DNA of 64,000 nucleotides from Lumbricus terrestris (GCA_949752735.1 OX457036.1:15639433-15703432); one strand, 5' to 3'; positions 1-11,433 are shown, counted from the stretch's first letter. Notes: a model not told the origin generated them from the letters alone. Program-made: numbers and translations.

Positions 1-680
1 TTAAAAACCGACGAGCGCTTCAACCTTCTACTCCTAAGATGGTAACATTTCTAACTTTCTTGCACACACAAACTTAAAAACCGACGAGCGCTTCAACCTT
101 CCACTCCTAAGATGGTAACATTTCTAACTTTCTTGCACACACAAACTTAAAAACCGACGAGCGCTTCAACCTTCAACTCCCAAGATGGCGGCATTTATAA
201 CTTTCATACCCACAGAAACTCAAAAATCGACGAATCGAGCAGCAGGCATATCAGCCGGAAGCAACATGGCAGCCTTTCTACATTGCACACATACACAAAC
301 GCACACACACACACACACACACACGGTCTTTCTCGCGAGTCTAAGACCAAACACCCCATGTGCGTATCTTTCAATTCACAAGACGTTGTATATTCAGACT
401 TTCACGCACACATGAATTCAAAAGATATGGAAACACACAAGCTTCAAATCCCTAGGTGGCGCATTTGCAGCATTTAACTCACTAGGTAGCGCATTTGCAA
501 CATTTATCATTAGGGAAATTTCGAAAACGACAAAAACGAACAAACTTCAGCTCCCAAGGTGTCGCCTGACCAACTTTTCCTGGCCAGACATATCCAAATA
601 TCGAACACATACAACATTTCTCATACACGTAAGGCTAAATATAGAACGCATACAGCATTTCTCATACACGTAAGTCCAAC

Positions 681-757
<77 letters not shown>

Positions 758-1115
758 CACACAAACTCGAACTCTTCAAATTTCTAAGGTACAGATATAT
801 ACTTTGTGCAATTTTTTCTAAATAAAGGTAGTAAGGACACATGAAACATCGAAGAATGCAACATGTATAAGAGAAATTCGGAAAGGATATAGTTGCAAAG
901 GAGCAGGAATTGAACATTGACACAGTCAAAATGGTAAGTATGAGAGATGTGAGAGTGGATAGGACTTGAACTTTTCCAGATTTTTCAAACTAAGACACGT
1001 CAGTTTACCATTGTACGTTTTCAAACTTATAAATTTACTAAGTATGATTTGTAGGAATTGCAGGGGAAACGATGTAAGATGGGAAGTATTGGGTGGGGAG
1101 AGGGCGACATTCTTC
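1..1115. repeat. Left arm of large inverted repeat
   Basis: This segment recurs in reverse complement at 1731-2798, almost base for base, apart from the length of a CA/GT microsatellite (about 80 nt here, about 33 nt in the other arm). It begins with two and a half copies of the 73-bp monomer that also forms the array at 2627-3530. The arm starts at the window edge and may extend further left. The short open frames in it appear in both arms, have no recognisable domain and follow the repeat, so I do not call genes. A foldback-type mobile element or a recent palindromic duplication are both possible. Confidence 0.9.
683..762. repeat. (CA)n microsatellite in left arm
   Basis: An almost pure CA dinucleotide run with one GC interruption near 751. 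The mirrored GT run in the right arm is much shorter. Confidence 0.95.
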
Positions 1116-1730
1116 ATTTTGTGGAAACAAAGGTGGGCATTGTTTGCAATATATCAATAATTTTGGTAAAGTTAGGTTTGGCAGCAACGAATTACATGTC
1201 TTTTTAGGGCTGAGTGTGCTAAGTTGGCGAAAAATGGGGTGGGAAGAGGGCGACATTCTTCATTTTGTAGAAACAAAGGTGTTCATTGTTTGCAATATGT
1301 CAACAATTTTGGTAAAGTTAGGGTTGGCAGCAACGAATTACATGTCCTTTTAGGGTTGAGTGTGTTAAGTTGGCGAAAAATGGGGCGCGGGAGATGCGCA
1401 TTCTTAAGTTTGTGGAAACAAAAAGGTGTGACGCACTTGTGGTGAGTCACCGATTTCAGCAAATTTCGAATATAGCGAGCGAAGAATACAAGTTAGGGTT
1501 ACGAGAGGAACAGAAGTTTGTAGGATTCTTCGGTTTTTGAGTTTGTGTGTTCAAGGAAGTAAGAAATGTCGCCATGTTGGGAAGGTTCTGTTGGTGTATT
1601 CGTCGGTTTTTGATCTTGTGTGTGCTAGGAAGTAAGAAATGGTACCATCTTGGGATCGACCGATTGCAGGATTCGTCGGTTTTTGAGTTTGTGTGTGCAA
1701 GAAAGTTAGAAATGTTACCATCTTAGGAGT
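1116..1730. repeat. Spacer of the palindrome with 146-bp tandem units
   Basis: The loop between the two arms contains two full copies and one partial copy of a unit of about 146 bp, with the landmark GGGCGACATT at 1102 and 1248 and a degenerate copy near 1385. From 1500 it passes into two degenerate copies of the short GTTTGTGTGTGCAAG-type monomer. No gene is visible. Confidence 0.75.
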
Positions 1731-2088
1731 GGAAGAATGTCGCCTCTCCCCACCCAATACTTCCCATCTTACATCGTTCCTTCTGCAATTCCTACAAATC
1801 ATACTTAGTAAATTTATAAGTTTGAAAACGTACAATGGTAAACTGACGTGTCTTAGTTTGAAAAATCTGGAAAAGTTCAAGCCCTATCCACTCTCACATC
1901 TCTCATACTTACCATTTTGACTGTGTCAATGTTCAATTCCTGCTCCTTTGCAACTATATCCTTTCCGAATTTCTCTTATACATGTTGCATTCTTCGATGT
2001 TTCATGTGTCCTTACTACCTTTATTTAGAAAAAATTGCACAAAGTATATATCTGTACCTTAGAAATTTGAAGAGTTCGAGTTTGTGTG

Positions 2089-2123
<35 letters not shown>

Positions 2124-2798
2124 AAGTTGGACTTACGTGTATGAGAAATGCTGTATGCGTTCTATATTTAGCCTTACGTGTATGAGAAATGTTGTATGTG
2201 TTCGATATTTGGATATGTCTGGCCAGGAAAAATTGGTCAGGCGACACCTTGGGAGCTGAAGTTTGTTCGTTTTTGTCGTTTTCGAAATTTCCCTAATGAT
2301 AAATGTTGCAAATGCGCTACCTAGTGAGTTAAATGCTGCAAATGCGCCACCTAGGGATTTGAAGCTTGTGTGTTTCCATATCTTTTGAATTCATGTGTGC
2401 GTGAAAGTCTGAATATACAACGTCTTGTGAATTGAAAGATACGCACATGGGGTGTTTGGTCTTAGACTCGCGAGAAAGACCGTGTGTGTGTGTGTGCGTT
2501 TGTGTATGTGTGCAATGTAGAAAGGCTGCCATGTTGCTTCCGGCTGATATGCCTGCTGCTCGATTCGTCGATTTTTGAGTTTCTGTGGGTATGAAAGTTA
2601 TAAATGCCGCCATCTTGGGAGTTGAAGGTTGAAGCGCTCGTCGGTTTTTAAGTTTGTGTGTGCAAGAAAGTTAGAAATGTTACCATCTTAGGAGTGGAAG
2701 GTTGAAGCGCTCGTCGGTTTTTAAGTTTGTGTGTGCAAGAAAGTTAGAAATGTTACCATCTTAGGAGTAGAAGGTTGAAGCGCTCGTCGGTTTTTAAG
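1731..2798. repeat. Right arm of large inverted repeat
   Basis: Reverse complement of 1-1115. The match includes the internal (GT)n run at about 2091-2123 and a second, shorter GT run near 2482. The arm merges without a break into the 73-bp tandem array. Confidence 0.9.
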
Positions 2799-3530
2799 AT
2801 TGTGTGTGCAAGAAAGTTAGAAATGTTACCATCTTAGGATCGGCCGATTGCAGGATTCGTCGGTTTTTAAGTTTGTGCGTGTAAGGAAGTTAGAAATGCC
2901 ACCACCCGGGAACAGAAGTTTGTAGGATTCTTCGGTTTTTGAGTTTGTGTGTTCAAGGAAGTAAGAAATGTCGCCATGTTGGGAAGGTTCTGTTGGTGTA
3001 TTCGTCGGTTTTTGATCTTGTGTGTGCTAGGAAGTAAGAAATGGTACCATCTTGGGATCGACCGATTGCAGGATTCGTCGGTTTTTGAGTTTGTGTGTGC
3101 AAGAAAGTTAGAAATGTTACCATCTTAGGAGTGGAAGGTTGAAGCGCTCGTCAGTTTTTAAGTTTGTGTGTGCAAGAAAGTTAGAAATGTTACCATCTTA
3201 GGAGTAGAAGGTTGAAGCGCTCGTCGGTTTTTAAGTTTGTGTGTGCAAGAAAGTTAGAAATGTAACCATCTTAGGATCGACCGATTGCAGGATTCGTCGG
3301 TTTTTGAGTTTGTGTGTTCAAGGAAGTAAGAAATGTCGCCATGTTGGGAAGGTTCTGTTGGTGTATTCGTCGGTTTTTGATCTTGTGTGTGCAAGGAAGT
3401 AAGAAATGGTACCATCTTCGGATCGACCGATTGCAGGATTCGTCGGTTTTTGAGTTTGTGTGTGCAAGGAAGAAATGTCGCCATCTGGGGAATTGAAGGT
3501 TGTAGGATTCTTCGGTTTTTGAGTTTGTAC
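2627..3530. repeat. Tandem array of 60-73-bp monomers
   Basis: Repeated units contain GGTTGAAGCGCTCGTCGG, then TTTTTAAGTTTGTGTGTG, then a GTTACCATCTTAGG-like block. Clear starts at 2627, 2700 and 2773 give a 73-bp period; later units are shorter and more divergent (GATTCGTCGGTTTTTGAG type). Units are about 80-95 percent alike by eye. The frames that cross the array are by-products of the repeat. Confidence 0.85.
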
Positions 3531-3779
3531 TTGCTTGAAATGTAAGAAATATAGAAGAAAATTGCGCTTGTCCGCTATAGTTTGCTTAGTATTGTAGGAA
3601 ATTCTGAATATTTGAATAATTTAAATGTAGATATTGTGATTATACATATATTTTCCAATAAAATACCGAATATTGGTGATATTTTTGTTACATATTCAGG
3701 AATTCACATATTTTGATTGGACTGTGGGTAGGGTTTAGCAGTTGTTAGATGCTTAAATTTTATACGTGTAAGTCAAATT
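3531..3779. other. AT-rich sequence without recognisable feature
   Basis: Low-complexity AT-rich DNA between two tandem arrays. I see no coding potential, RNA gene or transposon end. Confidence 0.5.
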
Positions 3780-4424
3780 TGAGTGATTGGAGGGGCTGTG
3801 TGGAGGTTTGGAGGATGATTTGGAAGGTGTGTAGAGTTTCTCGCCTTCTGATTGCTCGCTCTCTAGATTTCACGCTTGTCGCTTGGCCAGCCCTTGTGTG
3901 TAAAATGAATATTTGTGGGTGGGGAGGGGCGGAGTGGAGGGTTGGAGGGTGAGGTTGAATGCTGTAGAGGGTGATAGATGCTGTGCCTATGGGATCTAAT
4001 GTACTGATTGGTCGCTCTCTAGGGTTCGCCACTCTCTGCCTGGCTAGTTCTTGTGTGTAAAATGAGTATTTTTGAGTGGAGAGGGGTGGAATGGAGGGTT
4101 GGAGGGTGAGGTTGAATGCTGTAGAGGATGATAGATGCTACGCCTATGGGATCTAACCTACTGATTTGTCGCTCTCTAGGGTTCGCCACTCTCTGCCTGG
4201 CTAGTTCTTGTGTGTAAAATGAGTATTTTTGAGTGGAGAGGGGTGGAATGGAGGGTTGGAGGGTGAGGTTGAATGCTGTAGAGGATGATAGATGCTACGC
4301 CTATGGGATCTAACCTACTGATTTGTCGCTCTCTAGGGTTCGCCACTCTCTGCCTGGCTAGTTATTGTGTGTAAAATGAGTATTTTTGAGTGGAGAGGGG
4401 TGGAATGGCGGGTTGGCATCTTTG
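3780..4424. repeat. 157-bp tandem array, four units
   Basis: The landmark TTGTGTGTAAAATGA occurs at 3894, 4051, 4208 and 4365, exactly 157 bp apart. The last two full units are nearly identical and the first is divergent, so the array probably grew by duplication at its right end. Confidence 0.9.
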
Positions 4425-4426
4425 GC

Positions 4427-4718
4427 TCGTACTCTGTAATTATTTACTTCAAAAGAATTATAGTCTGTAATTACGCATATCTGCCACTCCAGTGTGACGG
4501 GTGGGTGGGGGAGGGAGCAGGTGCTGCAAGCACCTGCCGCATCAGCATCTTTGGCTCGTACTCTGTAATTATTTACTTCAAAAGAATTATAGCCTGTAAT
4601 TATATATGTCAAAAACACGCATGTCCATTTCTCGCCCAAAAGGGCGCGTGGCTGACCTTTGACCTTTTCCCATCGTACTCTGTAATTATTTACTTCAAAA
4701 GAATTATAGTCTGTAATT
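4427..4718. repeat. Three copies of a 45-bp AT-rich motif
   Basis: A block starting TCGTACTCTGTAATTATTTA occurs at 4427, 4556 and 4673. Each block begins and ends with CTGTAATTA-like sequence. The spacers differ, so this is a dispersed short repeat and not a simple tandem array. Confidence 0.85.
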
Positions 4719-4814
4719 ATTCACATCAGGGCGAAGGGGGCGTGGCTGACCTTTGACCTTGACCCCTTCCTAGAAGGCGCTTGACCTTGACCCGATGACG
4801 TCACTGGTCACGTG
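4652..4814. promoter_or_regulatory. Cluster of nuclear-receptor, CRE and E-box motifs
   Basis: Two perfect DR1 elements (TGACCT, one base, TGACCT) lie at 4653-4665 and 4747-4759. The second runs directly into a third TGACC half-site. TGACCTTGA at 4782-4790 is the reverse complement of an extended ERR/NR5A half-site. A palindromic CRE (TGACGTCA) lies at 4796-4803 and an E-box (CACGTG) at 4809-4814. The motifs are seen directly; regulatory activity is inference, and no adjacent gene was found. Confidence 0.4.
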
Positions 4815-4830
4815 GGTGGATTACTACTCT

Positions 4831-5297
4831 CAGTTCTCCCCTACTAGCGAAGGTCCCTTTTTATGCGCTTGAGCTGCGAGAACGATCGCTAGCCAGTGCA
4901 ATTTGTTAGGCCTACCATTAGACTCAGAAAAAAACCATGCAATGGCGAATAATTAAATAGGGCTACGCTAAAATGTAGCCTACTTTTACAATCGATCAAA
5001 CATTAAAAAACCCTGCTCTTCCTCACTTTCCGCATTAAACAATAGGCTAATGTGTCGGTTGTCGCAGGTTCTTACCAGACGAAATATAAATATTGATGAA
5101 ACGCAAGCGTAAAACTTAATTATTAAAGAACTGAGACTAAAGCAAGTGTGTTCGATCTTGCGCATTATCCGCATAAATTCCTACTAAAAAAGTAAGATAA
5201 AGTGATTGATTATAATCAATCGTGAGCTAAGGAAAAAATCAGTGGCTTATAATTTATAAGTTTTAATTTATAAGCCACTGAGTTTTTTTCTTTAGTT
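4831..5297. other. Intergenic segment with a hairpin
   Basis: No gene is recognisable. At about 5240-5280 there is an inverted repeat, CAGTGGCTTATAA against TTATAAGCCACTG, around a short AT-rich loop. Confidence 0.5.
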
Positions 5298-6630
5298 TAG
5301 GGCTGCCAACCGTCCCGGATTCGCCGGGACAGTCCCGGAATCGACCCTGTGCGTCCCGTGTCCCGGATTGATCTCAAATTGTCCCGGAATTTGGTCCAGA
5401 AATCCCAATTAGCACAATTATTGCTCCTATTAATTTTTACCTACTAAACTCAGCCATTTGTACGATGATTTTTACGTTCTGCTCTCTATGCATTACATTG
5501 TTGGCTGAACATCGAGAGTTAAAGTCTTCAAAACTTTACAAATCACTGACACTCGGTTTAGCATATTATTGTGCCCAGTTTTTAATGCCTTTATGCGAGA
5601 GAACGTTCAGCATATGAACGATCCGTTGTCTAACAATCGCAATTACCTGAGAGTACCGAGAGTTCGCCGACCTTATTAGATCACAACTGTTAGCATGACA
5701 TGACATGCTGATTTCTGCGACTTTGTGCACAGTGTTCTGGAACTGCTTAACGCACATAAGAAGGCCCTATAATATATTAAGTGTAGGCCCTAAGTTTAAT
5801 ATAAATTCTGCTCTCCGGTCGCAGACCTATGAGCCTAGGCTAGGTGACTGGAATTTGAATTACTTCTTCTTGGGGTTGATTCTTGCCTTAAATTTAGGCT
5901 ATAAAATTATATCTTTTTATGATTTGTCTGAAATTATTAAGGACTTTTTAGCAGATTGCAGATGTCGATTCAATACTGGGCTGACACAACTTTTGTTGCA
6001 TTATGATGATTATGCGCTTCTGTGAATAGTGTAAATTGGCAACTTTTTGAATTTCCACATTGCAATGGCAGCATTTTAAGGTGTCGTCTTAAGAAAATAG
6101 ATGTTCTTTTTCAGTGGCCCATTGGAAACTTTCTGAATTTACACATTGCAATGGCAGCATTTTAAGGTGTCGTCTCAAGAAAATAGATGTTCTTTTTCAG
6201 TGGCCCATTGGAAACTTTCTGAATTTACACATTGCAATGGCAGCATTTTAAGGTGTCGTCTTAACAAAATAGCTGTACTTTTTCTGTGACCCATTAGAAA
6301 CTTTTTGAATTTCCACATTGCTATGGCAGCATTTTAAGGTGTCGTCTTAACATGATGGTATCATATAATATATAATATTAGGCTATTTATAATAGTAAAT
6401 AATGTCATTATGATCATATAATAATAAATAATATCACGGTATATTATGACACTTCATGTAAAACAACGATAAAAACAGTAACTAAAAACCAATACCATCT
6501 CGTCAAATTTTTCTGGGGGGGAATGTCAATCCTGGGGGGAATTCCCCCCCCCCCAGAGACGTCTAGATTAAACACTGATCGAGCGGCTGAAGGCGTCCCG
6601 GAATGGCAAAATCAAAAGTTGGCAGCCCTA
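5298..6630. mobile_element. hAT-like nonautonomous element, TAGGGCTGCCAAC ends
   Basis: Termini TAGGGCTGCCAAC and GTTGGCAGCCCTA are inverted repeats. Both flanks carry the 8-bp duplication CTTTAGTT (5290-5297 and 6631-6638). Internal GTCCCGGA-rich sequence is shared with 19443-20150. Positions 6030-6581 are a fragment of the 24059 family, with its tandem TTTCCACATTGCAATGGC units and its end CTAGATTAAACACTG. No transposase is visible; the 8-bp TSD is typical of hAT. Confidence 0.85.
6040..6355. repeat. Tandem units inside the mobile element
   Basis: Four units of about 84 bp carry CACATTGC(A/T)ATGGCAGC and AGGTGTCGTCTTAA. The same units occur at 24206-24790, and a single unit in reverse orientation lies near 19930. 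Confidence 0.85.
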
Positions 6631-6935
6631 CTTTAGTTCACTTTTGGAGGCCCCCAGATCCCGGAGGCCCTAAGCACGGGCTTAGTTGGCTTACATGTAA
6701 ATCCGGCCCTGCCTGGGTCGGTCGGTCAAATGTTACCCCAGCCCTGATAGCAGACCCCCAGTCGAATCGCTTAGGTGCCCTCCCTATCTTCAGGTCCGTA
6801 AATGTTCTGCCCACGACGAGTTCTCACAGCAGGCGTCGTTTGAAGTGGTCACCGTCGTGTTGTTGATGTGGCGCCGAAGATGACCATATGTCGCTGCTCG
6901 GCCTTGTGGAGGCGACAGCGACATACACATTCGAT
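6631..6935. other. Unannotated spacer
   Basis: Sequence between two mobile elements. The 87-codon plus-strand frame at 6603-6866 crosses the end of the first element and has no recognisable domain. Confidence 0.4.
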
Positions 6936-7503
6936 GGTACTTGTTTTTTAATTCACCCCCAAAAACAAATGTCATTGTGGTGGCCAGAAGAGCGATATGT
7001 CGTGTAGAATGTCATCAAATACATCATCTTAAGCGTTTATCATTCATCCAGCTTCTATTTAAGATCTAAAATACATTGATCCCGCTTCGATTTCTCAAGC
7101 TTTTTATCACTCATCTTGCCTCTGTTTCAGATCTAAAAAAACATTAATCCAGCTTCTATTTAAGATCTATAAAGTCTTCATCCCGCTTCCATTTCCTAGG
7201 CGTTTTATCACTCATCCAGGTTCTATTTAAGATATAAAATACCTCAACAACATCGGATGTCCATTAAACACATTCAAGGATTATGTAATATTCCACGTTG
7301 TTGCAGAAACACAACACTTGCTTCCTTGTCGTGAACTATTGCTGAAAGTTTGAGAAGATTCATATTTATCTGTTATATTTCAGTTTTGAAAAGAATAAGT
7401 CTTAATACTGCGTCTATCCGAAAACATATATAGGTCTTAATATAGCGTAAACATAGATTTGTCATATGATTAATTTTAGGGGGTGAATTAAAAAACAAGT
7501 ACC
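6936..7503. mobile_element. MITE with GGTACTTG ends and 8-bp TSD
   Basis: The ends GGTACTTGTTTTTTAATTCA and its reverse complement form a TIR of about 25 bp. CATTCGAT flanks both sides (6928-6935 and 7504-7511). The interior (7030-7250) holds tandem units reading CATCCAGCTTCTATTTAAGA, related to the GAAGCTGGAT units at 30660-31340. Confidence 0.9.
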
Positions 7504-7894
7504 CATTCGATCACAGGCCCATATTACACACACTGGGATGCTTATGGAAAATCCGTTATAGTGTGATCAACGAATGTTTTAAGTACGGTATCAAGATAGT
7601 TGCGTTTTTATATGATGAAGAAATTCCCTACCTTCTGAGGCCAAAAGGCATAGAATAACTCAAATAATAAGCCACACAACAGCTGCTGAAGTTTGAAATT
7701 TTTTATAAGAAACCTACCTAAAAACTAAAACATTGTATAGTTTCGTGCAGAGGTTATGAGCATAAGAACACATTCAAAACGGGAAGTTGAAATCGGTGGA
7801 CGGATTGTTTCCCAGTTCCCACAGTAAGAGCTTTCCGCAGACGTGGTAGGTGGGAGAAACAGTCGTGGCCCATATTACACACTAGCCCATAATA
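7504..7894. other. Spacer without recognisable feature
   Basis: No coding region, RNA gene or element end is recognised. The phrase GGCCCATATTACACACTAG near 7867 repeats part of 7518-7531, which suggests an old small duplication. Confidence 0.35.
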
Positions 7895-9210
7895 CAAGCC
7901 TTCCACAGGGATCCAATCTATGACCCCTGTTGTTTCTCCTCTATATCAACGATCTCCCGAACGTCTCCAACCGCTTGTTCTTCATCCTTTTTGCAGATGA
8001 TACGAACGTGTTTTATTCGCACTCTTGCATACATACGCTATTTCAAATCATAAACGTGGAACTTGAACTCGTTTCCGATTGGTTTAAAGCTAACAGATTG
8101 TCATTAAACTTGGAAAAAACTAACTACATCCTGTTTAGAGCACATAGGAAAAAACTCCCAGTTGGAGAATTCAAATTACAAATTAACGGCATAACTCTCA
8201 CTTCTGTAAAATCTACGAAATTTCTAGGAGTCTACGTTGATAGCCATTCAACATGGAATGATCATATTGCTCATGTCGCTTCAAAAATAGCAAAAAATAT
8301 TGGAGTAATGGCTCGAACTGCTTACATTTTACCATCTAGCATTAGGATTAAACTATACTATTCTTTAGTACATCCATATCTCTCTTATTGTAACATGGTG
8401 TGGGCTTCTACTTATGTCTCAAGATTACATAGAGTTAATATTTTGCAAAAAAGAGCTGTTCGTCTTATTGTGGGAGCTCCATATGGCTCTCACACTGCCC
8501 GCATATCCTTAAATCTTAAAATTTTAAAACTCAACCAGATAAGAACTTTCCAAATAGGAGAATTTATGTACCGGTTTGACCGAAGCCTCCTGCCACCCTT
8601 ATACAAAAATTATTTTCAGCTCTCATCCCAGATTCATTCTCATTTTACAAGATACTCTTTCTCGTATCGCCGTACTTATGCTCGCACTAACACTCGCTTT
8701 TTTCCATTAAATCTACTGGTATCACCACTTGGGAAAAAATTCCAAAAGAAATACGATTGTGCCCTAGTGTTTGGTCTTTTAAGAAGAAATTTAGCGCCTT
8801 TTAATAGAAGGTACCTAATAAAGGTAGAGCGCTGTTCGCTCATTGTATGCATTGCAGTAGGTCTCTATTCTGTAGTTAAGCTTTTGTTCTTTTTTTCTTT
8901 TTCATATTATTGTTTATATCTCAACAGCGTTGAACTTTTCAGTTTACATTTTTGTGTGTGTTTGCTTCTTTCTCCGTCTCTTAGCATAAGTTGCCTGATT
9001 CTGTTTTGTCAGTTTGTGTTAATCACAGTGTTGATTTTTGCACGATTTTGTCATGGCCACCTCACATCGTCAATTCATTATATTAGTTGGTGTCCCTAGA
9101 CAGCGGGATTATTTTATCCCTTTAGGGCCCCCTTTTTGTAACCAATGTTCAAGATGTGTAAACCTGTTATACTTCGGTTGCAAATAAAACATTTGATTGA
9201 TTGATTGATT
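7895..9210 (+). mobile_element. 5'-truncated non-LTR retrotransposon (LINE)
   Basis: The element starts inside the reverse transcriptase domain and ends with AATAAA (about 9184) followed by a (TTGA)n tail, the usual 3' end of CR1/L2-type LINEs. The upstream part of the polymerase and the endonuclease are missing, as expected from truncated target-primed integration. Confidence 0.85.
7903..9099 (+). pseudogene. LINE reverse transcriptase fragment
   Basis: The frame begins at a PQGS motif (7903). After six codons it meets TGA at 7921-7923, then stays open for about 389 codons. It shows YINDLP, then the catalytic box FADD within ILFADDTN, followed by the thumb and C-terminal part with YSLVHPYLSYCNMVW and LQKRAVRLI, all typical of CR1/Jockey-type polymerases. 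The in-frame stop and missing N-terminus make it a dead fragment. The last 60-70 residues are hydrophobic and may be read-through into the 3' untranslated region. Confidence 0.85.
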
Positions 9211-9254
9211 CCCCTAAACCTACGTTGTTACTTCTTTTAGACGATGAGAGCCAT

Positions 9255-9292
9255 TTTTTAGACCTGGCGGGCCACGGGTTGGGAACCACTGG
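9255..9292. mobile_element. Fragment of a hAT-like MITE end
   Basis: GCGGGCCACGGGTTGGGAAC followed by CACTGG resembles the widespread hAT end that also closes the element at 41503-41848. Only one end is present. Confidence 0.5.
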
Positions 9293-9316
9293 TTTAGGTC
9301 TATAGAGCTTCAGAAG

Positions 9317-9584
9317 CAGTGGCGGCTCCAGGATTTCAGTTGAGGGGGGGGCTGAATCCTCGCAAAGGAAATAAAAAAGTCCATTTCATCCGCCTAAAAT
9401 TCTGACGACCCTTTTTGTCATTGGTCCGAATTCTCGTGGATGATGTATGTGTTTGGGGCTTATCGCGGAAAATATTTAAGTTTTACATGTAAAAAAACCG
9501 GATGACCATTTTTAGGGGAGTTTAGGCTCCGGGTGGCCTTTTTAGGGGCTTAGCCTCCTTTAGCCCCCTCTGGTGCCGCCACTG
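9317..9584. mobile_element. hAT-like MITE, CAGTGGCGG family
   Basis: Ends CAGTGGCGGCTCCAGGATTT and GGTGCCGCCACTG. The interior includes GGGCTTAGCC blocks and GACGACCTTTTT motifs shared with the copies at 21509, 27398, 28507 and 39549. The flanks share only four bases (TTCA), so the TSD is decayed. Confidence 0.75.
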
Positions 9585-9787
9585 TTCACCATAGCTCTCG
9601 TCCCATCTTTAAGTTAACTTCAAAGTCTTATTGTTATAATTATTTATGCTGAATAGTGAATACGTATCTCGAGGCTAAGTCAGTAGGTCCATTATAATAA
9701 TTATTGTCCATCAGCTTTTCTTAAGCAATTTTGGCAATATAATAATTTAGTAGGCTACTCAAACACCTACATATAAAACGCTGAGGT

Positions 9788-9858
9788 CAATGTAGGGCTG
9801 GAACCCACGACCCTGAGATTAAGAGTCTCATGCTCTACCGACTGAACTAACCGGGGTG
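9788..9858 (-). pseudogene. tRNA-Lys(CUU) pseudogene
   Basis: Reverse complement of a tRNA-Lys with the anticodon arm TGAGACTCTTAATCTCA intact. The acceptor arms no longer pair: the 5' end reads CCCCGG and the 3' end is TACATT-like, against GCCCGGC/GTTGGGC in the intact copies. A D-loop change is also present (TTAGTTCAG). The 5' flank (to about 10050) matches those of the other Lys copies. Confidence 0.75.
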
Positions 9859-10056
9859 TTCATAAAAATCACGAGTGTTGCAACAAATAATTACCTATCT
9901 CCTTCCACTTCTCAGTTGCGACGTATGATTTTGATGCGCATATTGAGTGACATAACGATTTCTGATTCAAATTGATCGATATTATATGCAATTTTTCGCG
10001 TATATCTGCTCGTGGTAGGCAGACTGCCCTATAAAGTGTCTTTGCCGAAGAGACGG

Positions 10057-10330
10057 TCAGTGGCGATCCAGAACGTTTCGAGGGGGTAAGGGAACCAAAA
10101 TTTTCGGTTTTCGGCAAGGATAAATTTCATCTTGAGTCGCCGGAAAATCTGAGGACCTTTTTTTAGTCATTTGTCCGATTCTCACCGTAGATATACCATT
10201 TTATCCGCCCAAAAAGTTGACGACCTTTTTTTAGTCATAATTATATAGACTACTTTTGTAAAGGTCTGCCGAACTGAGGGGGCACGCCCACTTTCCACGC
10301 CAGAATGGCTGGTGAAAAATAAAGAATTTT
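10057..10330. mobile_element. Decayed hAT-like fragment
   Basis: CAGTGGCGATCCAGAACG and several GACGACCTTTTTTTAGTCAT blocks mark a member of the same broad MITE group. A convincing right end is not visible. Confidence 0.45.
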
Positions 10331-10565
10331 CTAAAATGTTTTTGAACTGAGGCCTCTTCGTTTATCTAGGATTCTAGGGTAATTTTTGAATGCTCTCATA
10401 ACAACCACACGCAGAGATGTAATAGGCCTACTATATAGGTTATTTTGCCTGTGTTGAAATATAACTGAGTACGGTTATAAGTAGGTCTCGAGACCATTGA
10501 ACCATAGTAGTCTTTATTGCTCAATTGCATTGAGTAAAAGGTACCGCGGCACTCATAGAGGTATC

Positions 10566-10719
10566 CATGGGCGGAGTTTGGTTTCCGTTCTTGGAGGGGC
10601 TAAAGCCTTCTAGGGGGGCTAAACCCGGGAAAAGATACCATTTGCACGGTTAAACAAATTAATCTTGGTCATCTTGGGGGGACTTAGCCTTCCCTTGCCC
10701 CTGATAAACTCCGTCCATG
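10566..10719. mobile_element. Short MITE with CATGGGCGGAG ends
   Basis: CATGGGCGGAGTTTGG pairs with the right end AAACTCCGTCCATG. Flanks GAGGTATC and GAGGTACC form an 8-bp TSD with one mismatch. Length 154 bp. Confidence 0.8.
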
Positions 10720-10779
10720 GAGGTACCGGCACTCATAGCAGAGAATGAAGTATACATGGAAAGAACCATGGCTGTACTC

Positions 10780-11098
10780 AAAGGTAGGCTATACGCGGGT
10801 AGGCTATACGCGGCGTAAACTCATCCGAAAACGAGGGTATACGCGGGTTTAGGCCTACAGCGTATACTTACCTCACAAAGTGCGTGTAGGTAGGTATACG
10901 CATGAAAAAATAGCAACAAAATTTCTATTTATGAAGGAAACATTCATAAAAGTTGAGCGTTTGACGGGTTTTAGGGTGAAAAATCGTCTGAAAAACTACC
11001 CGATGACTAAAAAAGGACGTCAGAAATTTTGGCAACTAAAAAATTTGATTTTTCCCGTCGGCAGCGTGCACTCACCTGACACTGGCAGCAGGGCTTAA
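10780..11098. mobile_element. Fragment of the GTATACGC-rich element family
   Basis: Repeated GGCTATACGCG and GTATACGC stretches, GACTAAAAAAGG and a final CAGGGCTT-like end match the interior of the element at 40491-40904 in reverse orientation. The small open frame at 10880-11098 lies inside it and is not a gene. Confidence 0.55.
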
Positions 11099-11392
11099 AG
11101 TGTGGCTGGACGGTCATGGACGGCGTTCATGCACCTAATTGTAGGCCTACATCTGGACGCCGTCCTATACCACTTATTGGCCAGCACAGCCTGGAAAGGC
11201 AAGGGGCGTCCAGGCACTTATTTTTCCACACTTTAAGCACTGACTGGCAGCCATAATCACAAGAGAAACTGTATAAACTCTTATCGAGACTTGTAATCAT
11301 GCAACACCCACATCGACATGCCCGTCCCAAGTCGAAAAAGGTTGATAGGTTAATTTATTATTTATTACAACGCTTGCAATTATTTAGCAGAT

Positions 11393-11424
11393 GCACGGCT
11401 AGCTCAGTCGGTACAGCATGAGAC
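11393..11424 (+). pseudogene. 5' half of a split tRNA-Lys(CUU) gene
   Basis: GCACGGCTAGCTCAGTCGG through CATGAGAC is the acceptor, D arm and first part of the anticodon arm of tRNA-Lys. It has two changes relative to the intact copy at 19257. It stops exactly at the left boundary of the 2.6-kb element; the rest of the tRNA resumes at 14041. Confidence 0.9.
11417..11424. repeat. Target-site duplication, left copy (CATGAGAC)
   Basis: Identical to 14041-14048 and part of the tRNA-Lys anticodon stem. It directly abuts the TIR. Confidence 0.9.
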
Positions 11425-11433
11425 TATACCCCG

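Noticed and set aside
185..2613. Identical small proteins on opposite strands near 185-415 and 2329-2613
   Set aside because: They are mirror products of the inverted repeat and contain microsatellite-coded Thr-His or Val-Cys runs.
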